Of a DNA stretch of 64,000 nt, positions 7,774-15,932 are shown piece by piece. The stretch covers positions 4,154,001-4,218,000 of the forward strand of contig NZ_CP139559.1 of the NCBI RefSeq assembly GCF_034263275.1. The letters are read 5' to 3'. Both the position numbers and the translations under genes were made by a program. The stretch's first letter is position 1; every line of letters begins with the position of its first letter. The notes under the pieces were generated by a model. The model was given only the letters and a program-made list of their open reading frames with translations, was not told the DNA's origin and did not search any database. This stretch comes from Mucilaginibacter sp. cycad4. Lineage in GTDB: Bacteria; Bacteroidota; Bacteroidia; Sphingobacteriales; Sphingobacteriaceae.

Positions 7774-10122
7774 CTAATTGGAAGCCCCCCCATAGGGCGC
7801 CACCAACGGTTTAAACAAACCCGACAGGTTAAACTTTTTGCTTAAGGCCAATGTAACTACCGGTTTTGACCTGTTAAGAAAAAGCCCTCTTATTTCGCCA
7901 CTGAATGTGATGCCATAAGCTACTTCGTTTAGCCTGAACTGAAACAGGTAAAACATGTTCCACCGTTTTTCCGGCTGGGAAAAATTCAATAAATCATCAT
8001 ATACGCCCTCCTGAACCAGAGGCTTGTATTGCCCGGTTTTTGCAGGACCGGTTTTATCAACAACCACAAAACGTTGTGTTGATGTACCAAAAACGGAGTT
8101 TACATATAAATTAAAATTTGTTTCCTTGATATATAATGGGATACCCAACCCTATATAATGCGACCGGAAATCAAAATCGAATGCCTTTTGCTTGTAAGGT
8201 ATTTTATCATAATTTAAAGGCGGAGCCAGGGTATCCGTAACGTTATAAAGCGTACTGGTTTTTGAATAATCAAGAGATGATGTAACTCGCTGCCAAAGCA
8301 TCTCAAAATGTGCCGAAACAAAAATATGTAACCCTTTGTCTTCTGTTTTACTGCTGGTTAAACGCAGGTGCGGAGAAAAAAAGATCCCTATGCTCTTAAT
8401 TTTGGTAACGGTGCTTACGGTTCCTGTATCTCTGTTAAATGAATAGGATTTTATATTTCCAACCGAATCTAATTTAGGAGAAACAGCGCTTTTAAAATCA
8501 AATCTATCTGATACGGCACCTGAGCTTATTGATTGCGTTTCATAAACACCTGCTGTAAAACTCAGATTGTTCTCACCTATCTTTTTCCTTTTTAATGCTC
8601 CTTTAGTCCACTCCCATCCTATCCTTGCAATGTCTTTATCAAACATATACACACCCGCATAAAAATTATTGGTTTGAATTTTATCAAGCAAATCAAAATT
8701 TGTTCCTATCTCGGCCCAAAATGGTTTATCAACGGTATTTAATTTAATCCTCTGGCTACCTCTTAAGGCTTGCTTTTGCCCTTTAATTATGATATCTACC
8801 CGCTCTATGTTGCTTAACGAATCGCTAATGTTTACCGATCTGATGTGAATTGGAATAGTAATTAGCCCCGCTTGTTTAGTTTCTATCTTTTTTGTCGTAT
8901 CTTTTTTATCCCTAACAAAATCTGCTTTTAGAGCATTATTCCATTCAGTTTCAGATATTTCAATCGGGTTTTCCAAAATCTGAAAATGCTTAGACAGCGT
9001 TGTATCCAATAAACTAAAAACCAACCGGTTATGTTCGGCACTATATTCACCCGATAATTTTACAGTAACCATAACGGTATCAAGCAAATTAACCGGCGAC
9101 GGGGATTCGCGGGTAATTATTGTTGTATTATGGCCTACAATCTGTGCATTTCCTGACGCTATTAATTTCAGCAAATCATCCTTACCCTTTGTTTTATAGG
9201 GTTTTATTTTAAGCGTATGCGTACCAGGGATACCTTTTATGGTGAGCTTAAGGTCTTGCGCCTGTGTAACAAGGGCTGTTTGCTTCACATCAACCTCAAT
9301 GTTTTTTGTAATCACGATATCGGCCGCCTCGTCCCAATCGGTACTATCTATATGCACCTTAAACGTACTACTCTTTAATTCCAGGCTTTGCAAACCCGCT
9401 AAAGGCTTAATAGCGCCATTAAAGTCACCGCTTTTTCCAACGCCTTTGGCAAGCATCAGGTATAGGGTTACCGGGATTGTTGTAATTGAGTTAGCGCGCA
9501 AAGTATCCAAATCAAAAGAGGATGCAGTATCCACAAGCGCAATTGGTTGTGATGATTTTACATTTGCGGCCGTATTTGCTTTCTTCGCACCGCTGCCTGC
9601 TTTACGATTATCCGGGGCGGTCAGCGGCTTATCAAAAGTTACTTTAAAAAACGCCTTATCCTGTTTATCTATTTTTATATATGCGTCCCCTCCCATATCC
9701 GGCACACCATTAAACCTGATGCGCACAGGCAGGGTTATTACTTTTTTACTTCCGTTAAAAAGCTCTCTGGGTATAACTTCATTATCTGTTTGCGAAACGC
9801 CCGATGAAGTAAGAAATTGCGGGTTTGCCGGACTAAAACTTTGCAGCGTTAGTTTTACAGAAACATCCTTTTGGGGCATTGGGCCGGCAATAACAAAAGG
9901 AACATCAATAACGCTGTATAACGTTCCTGACGCTCCGGCTGCCGGAGCGGTATAATCCACAGCCGTTTCTATTGCATTTACAGGTCCGGGAGCGATAGTT
10001 ACCGTATTTACGGGAGTTTTTGAGGCTACTTTTTTTTGAGCGGCAGCCGTAGCTACCAGCAGTGTTAACGTAAAAAATAAGGGGATTTTTTTTAAATACC
10101 CGTTTGATAAACGTGTTGTCAT
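7774..10122 (-). CDS. Large exported protein of unknown function
   Basis: About 782 residues from the ATG at 10120-10122, chosen because it gives a standard signal peptide (KKIPLFFTLTLLVATAAAQ). The frame continues 24 codons upstream. After a Pro/Ala-rich linker come several beta-rich segments with repeated phrases such as VTLTLQ-like, VTVKLSG and IRSVNISDSLSNIERV, suggesting tandem Ig- or Calx-like modules. The C-terminal third (from about 520) alternates strands like a beta-barrel (FYAGVYMFDKDIARIGWEW, FRLNEVAYGITFSGEIRGLF). Probable location is periplasm or outer membrane. It is the first gene of the operon with the lipase-like and two-TM genes. I recognise no family. Confidence 0.7.
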   Translation of the reverse strand: MTTRLSNGYLKKIPLFFTLTLLVATAAAQKKVASKTPVNTVTIAPGPVNAIETAVDYTAPAAGASGTLYSVIDVPFVIAGPMPQKDVSVKLTLQSFSPANPQFLTSSGVSQTDNEVIPRELFNGSKKVITLPVRIRFNGVPDMGGDAYIKIDKQDKAFFKVTFDKPLTAPDNRKAGSGAKKANTAANVKSSQPIALVDTASSFDLDTLRANSITTIPVTLYLMLAKGVGKSGDFNGAIKPLAGLQSLELKSSTFKVHIDSTDWDEAADIVITKNIEVDVKQTALVTQAQDLKLTIKGIPGTHTLKIKPYKTKGKDDLLKLIASGNAQIVGHNTTIITRESPSPVNLLDTVMVTVKLSGEYSAEHNRLVFSLLDTTLSKHFQILENPIEISETEWNNALKADFVRDKKDTTKKIETKQAGLITIPIHIRSVNISDSLSNIERVDIIIKGQKQALRGSQRIKLNTVDKPFWAEIGTNFDLLDKIQTNNFYAGVYMFDKDIARIGWEWTKGALKRKKIGENNLSFTAGVYETQSISSGAVSDRFDFKSAVSPKLDSVGNIKSYSFNRDTGTVSTVTKIKSIGIFFSPHLRLTSSKTEDKGLHIFVSAHFEMLWQRVTSSLDYSKTSTLYNVTDTLAPPLNYDKIPYKQKAFDFDFRSHYIGLGIPLYIKETNFNLYVNSVFGTSTQRFVVVDKTGPAKTGQYKPLVQEGVYDDLLNFSQPEKRWNMFYLFQFRLNEVAYGITFSGEIRGLFLNRSKPVVTLALSKKFNLSGLFKPLVAPYGGASN

Positions 10123-10242
10123 AATAATAAGATTAGGTATGCTAAAGTTAATAAGTAAAATACTTATTAACAACAACTTAAACATAAAAAACAATTTTTT
10201 AAAATATCACTGCAAAAGCTTTTAGGTGTAAAAAACTATTTG

Positions 10243-10250
10243 TACATTTG
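10243..10250 (+). promoter_or_regulatory. Bacteroidota-type -7 element for the rpsF operon
   Basis: TACATTTG matches TAnnTTTG and is followed by C as in strong promoters of this phylum. It lies 42 bases before the rpsF ATG. Confidence 0.55.
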
Positions 10251-10291
10251 CAGCCCCGTTATAGCGGGTAAATAATTAAAAATCAAGTATA

Positions 10292-10660
10292 ATGCAACAG
10301 TACGAAATCGTGATCGTTCTAACCCCGTTGCTTTCAGAAGAGACTGCTAAAGAGGCAAATGCCAAATACAGCAAAGTTCTTACTGATGGCGGAGCCGAAA
10401 TTGTCCAGGAGGATAATTGGGGTTTGAGAAAATTAGCGTACCCTATCCAAAAGAAAACTACAGGGTACTATCACTTAACTGAATTTAAGGCTCCGGGTGA
10501 ATTAATTAATAAATTGGAGATAGAGTTAAGGCGCGATGAGCGTGTTTTGCGTTTCCTGACCATTGCTTTGGACAAACATGCCATTGCTTACAATGACAAA
10601 AAACGTAGCGGTGCTTTTAACAAAAAACCAGCAGCTAAAGCAGAGGAGGCAGCAAACTAA
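10292..10660 (+). CDS. rpsF: 30S ribosomal protein S6
   Basis: Small-subunit protein that binds the central domain of 16S rRNA as a partner of S18. The 122 residues begin MQQYEIVIVLTPLLSEE, contain the NWGLRKLAYPIQKKTTGYYHL core and end in a Lys/Ala-rich tail (from about residue 105), which is common in Bacteroidota S6. It is the first gene of the conserved rpsF-rpsR-rplI operon. Its stop codon overlaps the rpsR start by one base. Confidence 0.97.
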   Translation: MQQYEIVIVLTPLLSEETAKEANAKYSKVLTDGGAEIVQEDNWGLRKLAYPIQKKTTGYYHLTEFKAPGELINKLEIELRRDERVLRFLTIALDKHAIAYNDKKRSGAFNKKPAAKAEEAAN

Positions 10661-10923
10661 TGGCTAACGAACAAATTAAATACGTTACCGCTCCAAAAGT
10701 GGAGGATAACCGTAAAAAATACTGCCGTTTCAAAAAGAACGGTATCAAGTATATTGATTACAAAGACGCAAACTTTTTATTAAAGTTCATTAACGATCAG
10801 GGTAAAGTATTACCACGTCGTTTAACCGGTACTTCATTAAAGTTTCAGCGTAAAGTGGCCCAGGCAGTTAAACGCGCACGCCACATCGGTTTATTACCTT
10901 ACGTTACAGATTCATTAAAATAA
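10660..10923 (+). CDS. rpsR: 30S ribosomal protein S18
   Basis: 87-residue small-subunit protein forming a dimer with S6 on the platform. The signatures YCRFKKNGIKYIDYKD, GKVLPRRLTGTS and VKRARHIGLLPY are diagnostic. It is translationally coupled to rpsF by a TAATG overlap and followed 15 bases later by rplI, the usual gene order. Confidence 0.97.
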   Translation: MANEQIKYVTAPKVEDNRKKYCRFKKNGIKYIDYKDANFLLKFINDQGKVLPRRLTGTSLKFQRKVAQAVKRARHIGLLPYVTDSLK

Positions 10924-10938
10924 TAGGAGATTTAAGAA

Positions 10939-11382
10939 ATGGAAGTTATTTTAAAACAAGATGTAAAAAACCTGGGTGATAAAGACGATATCGTAAATGT
11001 GAAACCAGGTTATGGCCGTAACTACCTTTTACCAAAAGGCTACGCCATATTAGCTACTGAAAGCGCACGTAAAGTGTTAGCCGAAAACCTTAAACAAGCT
11101 CAATTTAAGCAAGAAAAAATCCGCAAGGATGCTGATGCTATTGCAGCCCGTTTAGAAGGCGTTAAACTTAACATTGGTGCCAAAGCCGGCGAAACAGGCA
11201 AAATCTTCGGTGCTATCAACACTATCCAAATTGCTGATGCATTGAAAAAAGAAGGTTTTGAAGTTGACCGTCGTCGTATCACTTTTGACCAGGAGCCAAA
11301 ATTTGTTGGTGAGTACGTTGCCAACATCAACCTGCACAAAGAAGTTAAAGTACAGGTTCCGTTTGCAGTAGTAGCGGAATAA
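10939..11382 (+). CDS. rplI: 50S ribosomal protein L9
   Basis: 147-residue large-subunit protein with the N-terminal L9 signature (MEVILKQDVKNLGDKDDIV, GYGRNYLLPKGYA), the long connecting helix (about 40-75) and the C-terminal domain (about 80-147). It binds 23S rRNA near the L1 stalk. It closes the rpsF operon, which ends at a strong terminator 59 bases downstream. Confidence 0.97.
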   Translation: MEVILKQDVKNLGDKDDIVNVKPGYGRNYLLPKGYAILATESARKVLAENLKQAQFKQEKIRKDADAIAARLEGVKLNIGAKAGETGKIFGAINTIQIADALKKEGFEVDRRRITFDQEPKFVGEYVANINLHKEVKVQVPFAVVAE

Positions 11383-11440
11383 TTATATTTCGGAATCCGG
11401 ATTTTAGATTTCGGATTTCTGGAAAAAATTTAGAATTTTA

Positions 11441-11478
11441 GAGGGTGTTTTGCTAAAGCAAAGCACCCTCTTCTTTTA
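11441..11478 (+). terminator. Intrinsic terminator of the rpsF-rpsR-rplI operon
   Basis: A 14-base-pair stem (GAGGGTGTTTTGCT paired with AGCAAAGCACCCTC, with one G-T pair) and a two-base loop, then TTCTTTTAT. It is a strong rho-independent terminator just before mtgA. Confidence 0.85.
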
Positions 11479-11498
11479 TCAGGAAATATTTTATAACA

Positions 11499-12260
11499 GT
11501 GTTCAAATTCTTCGGCAAAAACAACCAAAAATCAAAGTCGGGCAAACGGAATTCAAAATCGGATTCAAAGTTTTATGGCATCCCTAAATTGATATTCAGG
11601 ATTTTTAAACTAATATTCATCCTGTTTTTTGGTTTAAGCCTTTTGGGTGTAATTGGCTACCGTTTTATAAATCCTCCTTTTACCTGGTTAATGATCGAGC
11701 GTGGGTTTCAGCGCAAATCGGCAGGTAAAGACTGGAAGATAGATAAAAAATGGAAGGATTTTGACGAGATCTCGGACAATATGAAACGCGCCGCCGTTGC
11801 TGCCGAAGACCAGACCTTTTTGGAGCACCACGGCTTCGATTTTAACGCCATCGAAAAAGCCATCGAAAAAAACTCGCATAGCAAAAAACTGATTGGCGGC
11901 AGCACCATATCACAGCAGGTAGCCAAAAATGTTTTCCTTTGGGAAGGACGTTCCATACTCCGTAAAGGCATCGAAGCTTATTTTACCATATTGATAGAAA
12001 CCTTTTGGAGCAAAAAACGCATCATGGAGGTTTATCTGAACGAAATTGAAATGGGTGATGGCATTTACGGTGTTGAAGCCGCTTCACAGGCCTATTTTCA
12101 CAAACCGGCTTCCGATTTAACCCGGCAGGAAGCTGCCGCCATAGCAGTGATTTTCCCGAGCCCGTTAAAATGGTCGGCTACCAACCCAACCAAATATTTG
12201 AGGCACAGGCAATACCTGATCATGAAAAATATGCGCAGGTTAGGGCCTTTGGATTTTTAG
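11499..12260 (+). CDS. mtgA: Monofunctional peptidoglycan glycosyltransferase
   Basis: Polymerises lipid II into glycan strands on the outer face of the inner membrane. The 253 residues hold a basic N-terminus, one TM helix (about 33-53, LIFILFFGLSLLGVIGY) and a GT51 domain. The GT51 motifs are RAAVAAEDQTFLEHHGFD (catalytic Glu in EDQ), GGSTISQQVAKN, RKGIEAYFTILIE and KKRIMEVYLNEIEMGDGIYG. There is no transpeptidase domain and the length is normal for MtgA. The start is GTG (11499-11501), directly after the upstream terminator. Its 3' end overlaps the convergent gene by 21 bases. Confidence 0.93.
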   Translation: MFKFFGKNNQKSKSGKRNSKSDSKFYGIPKLIFRIFKLIFILFFGLSLLGVIGYRFINPPFTWLMIERGFQRKSAGKDWKIDKKWKDFDEISDNMKRAAVAAEDQTFLEHHGFDFNAIEKAIEKNSHSKKLIGGSTISQQVAKNVFLWEGRSILRKGIEAYFTILIETFWSKKRIMEVYLNEIEMGDGIYGVEAASQAYFHKPASDLTRQEAAAIAVIFPSPLKWSATNPTKYLRHRQYLIMKNMRRLGPLDF

Positions 12261-13259
12261 GCCACTTCCGTCATCCTCCTTAATAGTTGACAGATTTTTG
12301 GCTATGAAGTCCAACGACCGGGGAAAAGCGGCATTCCAGTTGAAAGTTTTTGAAAAACTATTTTCGTAATAAAAAATATTTCGTCGGTTATTTTCGACCT
12401 TGAGTAATACAGACGCTTGGCGAATTTTAAATCCATCTACTCTGAATATCAACAACTGCCAATATATTTGATTGGGTAAATTAAACCTGATGATAAATTT
12501 AGCTTCAGGTTGTGTATTTCCAATAAAATATTGTGAGCCAATCATAGGTATCGTGTCCCTGATATTTATCAGCGGTATTGTTACTTCACCAATATTTCGC
12601 ATTATACAAAGAGAATCGTAAATCGTATAACCGTGAATAATTCGAAAAGGACATTTTTCACTTTTTGAATAATATTCGGCTGATACTTTAACATTAGGAA
12701 TTGCATTGTCCGATAAATTAACGATACCCATTTCAGCGGACTGGGTTCCAACCGTATTAATAAGTATTTTACAAAACCCTTTACCACCAGTGAGATTATT
12801 ATTTATCTTTTCTGAAGTCTTCGCCAGCGCATTTATGAATTTTTTACTTGAGGCGTTAACGTTTTTTTGAATTTTGGTACTTAGTTTTAATTGATCATCT
12901 AATTTTTTGAGATTAGTATTTTGGCCCGTTAAAAGGGTGTCATTTGATTTTATTAATTTCCTTGAATTGGTTACGGCTATTTTTAACGAATCAATAATTG
13001 TATTTGCTGTATCTAAGGTTTTTGTCTGAAGGTTTACAAACCGAGCATTCCAGGCATTGGCACTATCTGAATTTCTTACTGATTGATTGTGAGCAGAATA
13101 TCCCGTACAAAGACTTAAAAAAGCCCCTATTATTGCACTTGCTAAAACAATCGCGGCCTCATTTGTTCGGTCTTTTCTATAAGAAATGACCGTTGGAATT
13201 AGTACTAAAAAGAACGAAAGAATTAATACGAAATAAATCACTGTTTTAGGTTTATTCAA
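12240..13259 (-). CDS. Membrane-anchored coiled-coil hypothetical protein
   Basis: 339 residues with two N-terminal hydrophobic segments (about 7-26, IYFVLILSFFLVLIPTVI, and 36-55, IVLASAIIGAFLSLCTG). A Ser/Thr/Lys/Asn-rich heptad-like region follows (about 80-165, with repeats such as KLDDQLKLSTKIQKNV). The C-terminal domain is beta-rich and about 150 residues long (from KGFCKILINTVG). I recognise no family. The two TMs and coiled coil suggest an inner-membrane protein with an extended domain. It runs convergent to mtgA with overlapping ends and stands alone, with more than 500 bases of non-coding DNA upstream. Confidence 0.65.
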   Translation of the reverse strand: MNKPKTVIYFVLILSFFLVLIPTVISYRKDRTNEAAIVLASAIIGAFLSLCTGYSAHNQSVRNSDSANAWNARFVNLQTKTLDTANTIIDSLKIAVTNSRKLIKSNDTLLTGQNTNLKKLDDQLKLSTKIQKNVNASSKKFINALAKTSEKINNNLTGGKGFCKILINTVGTQSAEMGIVNLSDNAIPNVKVSAEYYSKSEKCPFRIIHGYTIYDSLCIMRNIGEVTIPLINIRDTIPMIGSQYFIGNTQPEAKFIIRFNLPNQIYWQLLIFRVDGFKIRQASVLLKVENNRRNIFYYENSFSKTFNWNAAFPRSLDFIAKNLSTIKEDDGSGLKIQRP

Positions 13260-13300
13260 TAAAAATACACAAATACGGGGCGACGTTAAAATCTATTCTA

Positions 13301-13460
13301 GTCGAAGTTTAGCGCCAGCGTAACTTCGTCCTAAAACAATGGAAGCATCCTGCTTCCGGAGTTACTGCACCTATAAACCCATAGCCTGTAACTATTAGTC
13401 AGTTAAGCTGAAAGCTTAACCCATTTTGGGTCGAAGTTACACTGTCGCTAAAGTTCGACC
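13301..13460. repeat. Dispersed repeat element with palindromic ends
   Basis: The element begins with GTCGAAGTTTAGCGCCAGCG then TAACTTCG (a CGAAGTT/AACTTCG hairpin) and ends with a GGTCGAAGTTAC...TAAAGTTCGACC hairpin (13429-13460). The left part, including CCTAAAAC and AAGCATCCTGCTT, recurs at 43749-43800 with mismatches. It fits a small palindromic repeat family. Together with the msrA relic it accounts for most of the non-coding stretch 13260-13806; 13627-13806 shows nothing else. Confidence 0.55.
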
Positions 13461-13485
13461 GGTATCCGGGTTAACGTCTTTTTAG

Positions 13486-13626
13486 TTAATCAGCTAACTT
13501 CCAATCAGGCCTTTCAAAGTGACAGGTGTAACCATAAGGGTTTTTTTGAAGGTAATCCTGGTGTTCAGCCTCCGCAATCCAAAAATCAGTTGCCGGCACT
13601 ACTTCGGTAACGATTTTTCCTGGCCA
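13486..13626 (-). pseudogene. C-terminal relic of peptide methionine sulfoxide reductase MsrA
   Basis: The minus strand encodes 46 residues ending in a stop that match the end of MsrA: WPGKIVTEVVPATDFW, AEHQDYLQKNPYG and YTCHFERPDWKL. The N-terminal two thirds, with the catalytic GCFW motif, are absent upstream, and the DNA before 13626 no longer resembles MsrA. This is a decayed or truncated gene, probably cut by recombination near the repeat element that follows it. Confidence 0.75.
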
Positions 13627-13806
13627 TTTAAAAAATAAAGGTAGGCCACAAATGGGTAAATGGCAAAAGATAAATGAATGATATCTGTATTCTTTCAGTC
13701 ATTATTTACACAGCTTTAAGTTCAAACCTGACGGCATTATTTTATAGCAATAGTGTAACCTTTTGTATAATAAAGTTATCTTACATTTATAATAAACCAC
13801 ATCGCC

Positions 13807-14892
13807 ATGTTAAAACAATCACTTAAGCTCAGCCTCCCCTTATTGGCTTTTGTCTTTTTTGCAAACATTAGCTATTGCCAGGTTAAAAGCAGCTCCCCCA
13901 CTCCCTTCACTGATAAGGACATGGTTCAATGGGATTACAGCTCAAAAGTTATTGGCGAGGACTATACCATCTATGTACACTTTCCGCCGGGATATGATAC
14001 CACCAAAACCAAGTACCCGGTGCTATATATGACCGATGGCGACTGGAACATGACCGTTGCCATGAATTGCTTCAACATGTTAAGACAGGATTATGAAACC
14101 ACCGAAGCGCTTATTGTAGGCATTGGTTACGGCAACCGCCCTAACCAGCGCAGCCGCGACCTGAACCCAGCAACCGGCGGGCCAAAATTCATCTCGTTTA
14201 TTGAACAGGAGGTAATACCGTTTATACAAAACAAGTACCGTGTAAGCGATAATAAAGCGCTATACGGCTATTCGTTTGGCGGCATGTTTACTACCATGGT
14301 ATTATTTGAACACCCTAATCTGTTTAACATGATCTTTATAGGAGCGCCCGGCAACAGTGGCAGTGAACTGATCCCTTCCGCTAAGAAATACTTTGCCAAT
14401 AACCATGACATTAACTGCAGGGTGTTTTTAGGCGTAGGCTCTTTTGAGCTTTTAACCACTAAAAATATTCAGGATTTTAAGGCCTACATGGAAAACCAGC
14501 ATTGCAAAGGGCTTGATATTACTACCGCAATTACCCCAAATGCAGGGCATGGCGCCGCGCTGGCCCAGGTAATGCAAAATGCAATAAAATTTGCCTATTG
14601 CAAACAACATAAGGCTATTGATATACCTGTAAAGCAACTGGAACAATACACAGGCAATTATCAGATAGCCGGCGACGCTAAAAACAAATTCAAGATTTAC
14701 GTTGCTAAGGGCAAGCTATACTTCGTCCAAAATAATGCAATACCTATGGTAATTGCACCGTACGCAAAAGCATCATTCTTCATGTATGAGAACGAACGCG
14801 CCGATATAACTTTCCATACAGAGGGCAATAAGATGTACATGCTTTTCAACTTTCCAAATGAAAAACCGACGAGGCTGGATAAGGTAAACTAA
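13807..14892 (+). CDS. Secreted esterase of the enterochelin-esterase-like family
   Basis: 361 residues with a signal peptide (1-25, ending SYCQ) and an alpha/beta-hydrolase fold of the esterase-D/Fes type. Motifs are YTIYVHFPPGYD, KYPVLYMTDGDWN, YRVSDNKALYGYSFGGMF (Ser in GYSFGG) and a C-terminal NAGHGAA with the likely catalytic His. Residues from about 280 form an extra small domain (EQYTGNYQI) seen in Bacteroidota esterases. The substrate is unknown; it probably hydrolyses an ester in the periplasm. It is a single gene converging on the YciI-like gene with a 3-base gap. Confidence 0.85.
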   Translation: MLKQSLKLSLPLLAFVFFANISYCQVKSSSPTPFTDKDMVQWDYSSKVIGEDYTIYVHFPPGYDTTKTKYPVLYMTDGDWNMTVAMNCFNMLRQDYETTEALIVGIGYGNRPNQRSRDLNPATGGPKFISFIEQEVIPFIQNKYRVSDNKALYGYSFGGMFTTMVLFEHPNLFNMIFIGAPGNSGSELIPSAKKYFANNHDINCRVFLGVGSFELLTTKNIQDFKAYMENQHCKGLDITTAITPNAGHGAALAQVMQNAIKFAYCKQHKAIDIPVKQLEQYTGNYQIAGDAKNKFKIYVAKGKLYFVQNNAIPMVIAPYAKASFFMYENERADITFHTEGNKMYMLFNFPNEKPTRLDKVN

Positions 14893-14895
14893 ACC

Positions 14896-15198
14896 TTATT
14901 CTGCCCCCTCCAGTAACGCCATTAAATCGGGGTGGTACACGGGCGTTAAAAACTCCGTGACAATAAATTCAGCAAGCTTATGCTTGTAAAACGGATCCTC
15001 GGTTATTACCTTCTCTATTTGTTCCCTTGAGCTTGCAAAGGCCAGGATTACCCCACCCTTGCGCGGCACTTTCGGGCCCCAAACAACAAATACCTTTTCA
15101 TCATAATATTTATTAAGATGCTTCACATGGACTTCCATATAAGCATCAATCTCTTCAAGAGGGGCTATATACTTAAGATCGATGAAAAACATAGGCAT
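14896..15198 (-). CDS. YciI-like protein
   Basis: A 100-residue cytoplasmic protein of the YCII-related ferredoxin-like fold: FFIDLKYIAPLEEIDAYMEVH, WGPKVPRKGGVILA, then ITEDPFYKHKLAEFIVTEFLTP. The His at the end of the first helix region (HVKHL) and the Asp of EDPF correspond to the usual YciI active-site pair. Biochemical roles of the family are mostly unknown. It lies 26 bases downstream of the YdeI-like gene on the same strand, so the two may be cotranscribed. Confidence 0.85.
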   Translation of the reverse strand: MPMFFIDLKYIAPLEEIDAYMEVHVKHLNKYYDEKVFVVWGPKVPRKGGVILAFASSREQIEKVITEDPFYKHKLAEFIVTEFLTPVYHPDLMALLEGAE

Positions 15199-15224
15199 TA
15201 AGTTTTAATATTACCATATAGAAT

Positions 15225-15836
15225 TTATTTATACTTCCAGTGCCTCGATTTACCATCGGTAAGCCATTCGGCGGCAGTTTCCATGCGCTTAAGGCGGGTG
15301 GCTTCGGTTTTGGCTTCGGTTATCCATTCAATATATTCCTTCTTCTGCGAGTAGCTGAATTGGTTAAGATTTAACCAGGCTTGCGGGTGGGCTTCTAAAA
15401 ACTTCACAAAGTAATCCGGCACTACCAGCTCGTCGCGCTGGGCGGGCGTTTTCTTCAATGAGGCAGGTCTTGGTTTATTATCTTCATTTAGGGCCATCGC
15501 CTGCTGTATAAATTCTATCAGCACTTCTTTGGGCGGCAGATCATTAATACTGGTTAACCTGCCAAAGCTTCCGGCAGCCTGATCGGCCAGGCTCAATACC
15601 TTTTGAGGATCATACAATAAAGATGCCTTCCAAAACCCAAACGAGCAGTGCTGTTTAAAAGCCGCCATATTACATACCACACCTTTATAGTCAAAAAATG
15701 GCATGCTCCATTTCATGGTTTCAATTATCATAGGCGAGGCTTCATGCACTACAGCCCTCAGGTAGTTTAAAACTGGCTTTGCAAATTCGGGCGATTTTTC
15801 GATGTAGGCATCAACCCGGTTATCGTAATGTTCCAT
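15225..15836 (-). CDS. DUF1801 / YdeI-OmpD-associated family protein
   Basis: About 203 residues from ATG 15834-15836. The N-terminal half matches DUF1801 (YIEKSPEFAKPVLNYLR, ETMKWSMPFFDYKG, FGFWKASLL). The C-terminal half matches the YdeI/OmpD-associated domain (VVPDYFVKFLEAHPQAW, FSYSQKKEYIEWITEAKTEATRLKR). The open frame continues 16 codons upstream, but that stretch overlaps a TAACTTTA promoter-like element, so the shorter form is preferred. YdeI-type proteins have been linked to bacteriocin or peptide resistance, but the role here is unknown. Confidence 0.88.
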   Translation of the reverse strand: MEHYDNRVDAYIEKSPEFAKPVLNYLRAVVHEASPMIIETMKWSMPFFDYKGVVCNMAAFKQHCSFGFWKASLLYDPQKVLSLADQAAGSFGRLTSINDLPPKEVLIEFIQQAMALNEDNKPRPASLKKTPAQRDELVVPDYFVKFLEAHPQAWLNLNQFSYSQKKEYIEWITEAKTEATRLKRMETAAEWLTDGKSRHWKYK

Positions 15837-15886
15837 ATAATTAAAGTTAGCGATTACAATAGCTCCGGCAAAATTGTGCAACAAAA

Positions 15887-15912
15887 AAGCCCTCCGGTTA
15901 ACCGAAGGGCTT
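15887..15912 (-). terminator. Intrinsic terminator of typA
   Basis: Minus strand AAGCCCTTCGGTTAACCGGAGGGCTT forms a hairpin followed by TTTTTGTTG, about 20 bases past the typA stop. Confidence 0.85.
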
Positions 15913-15932
15913 CATATACTGTTTACCTAATA

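Noticed and set aside
9239..9955. 238-residue plus-strand ORF inside the large exported protein gene
   Set aside because: Antisense to a gene with a signal peptide and operon partners; Cys/Ser/Phe-rich shadow composition.
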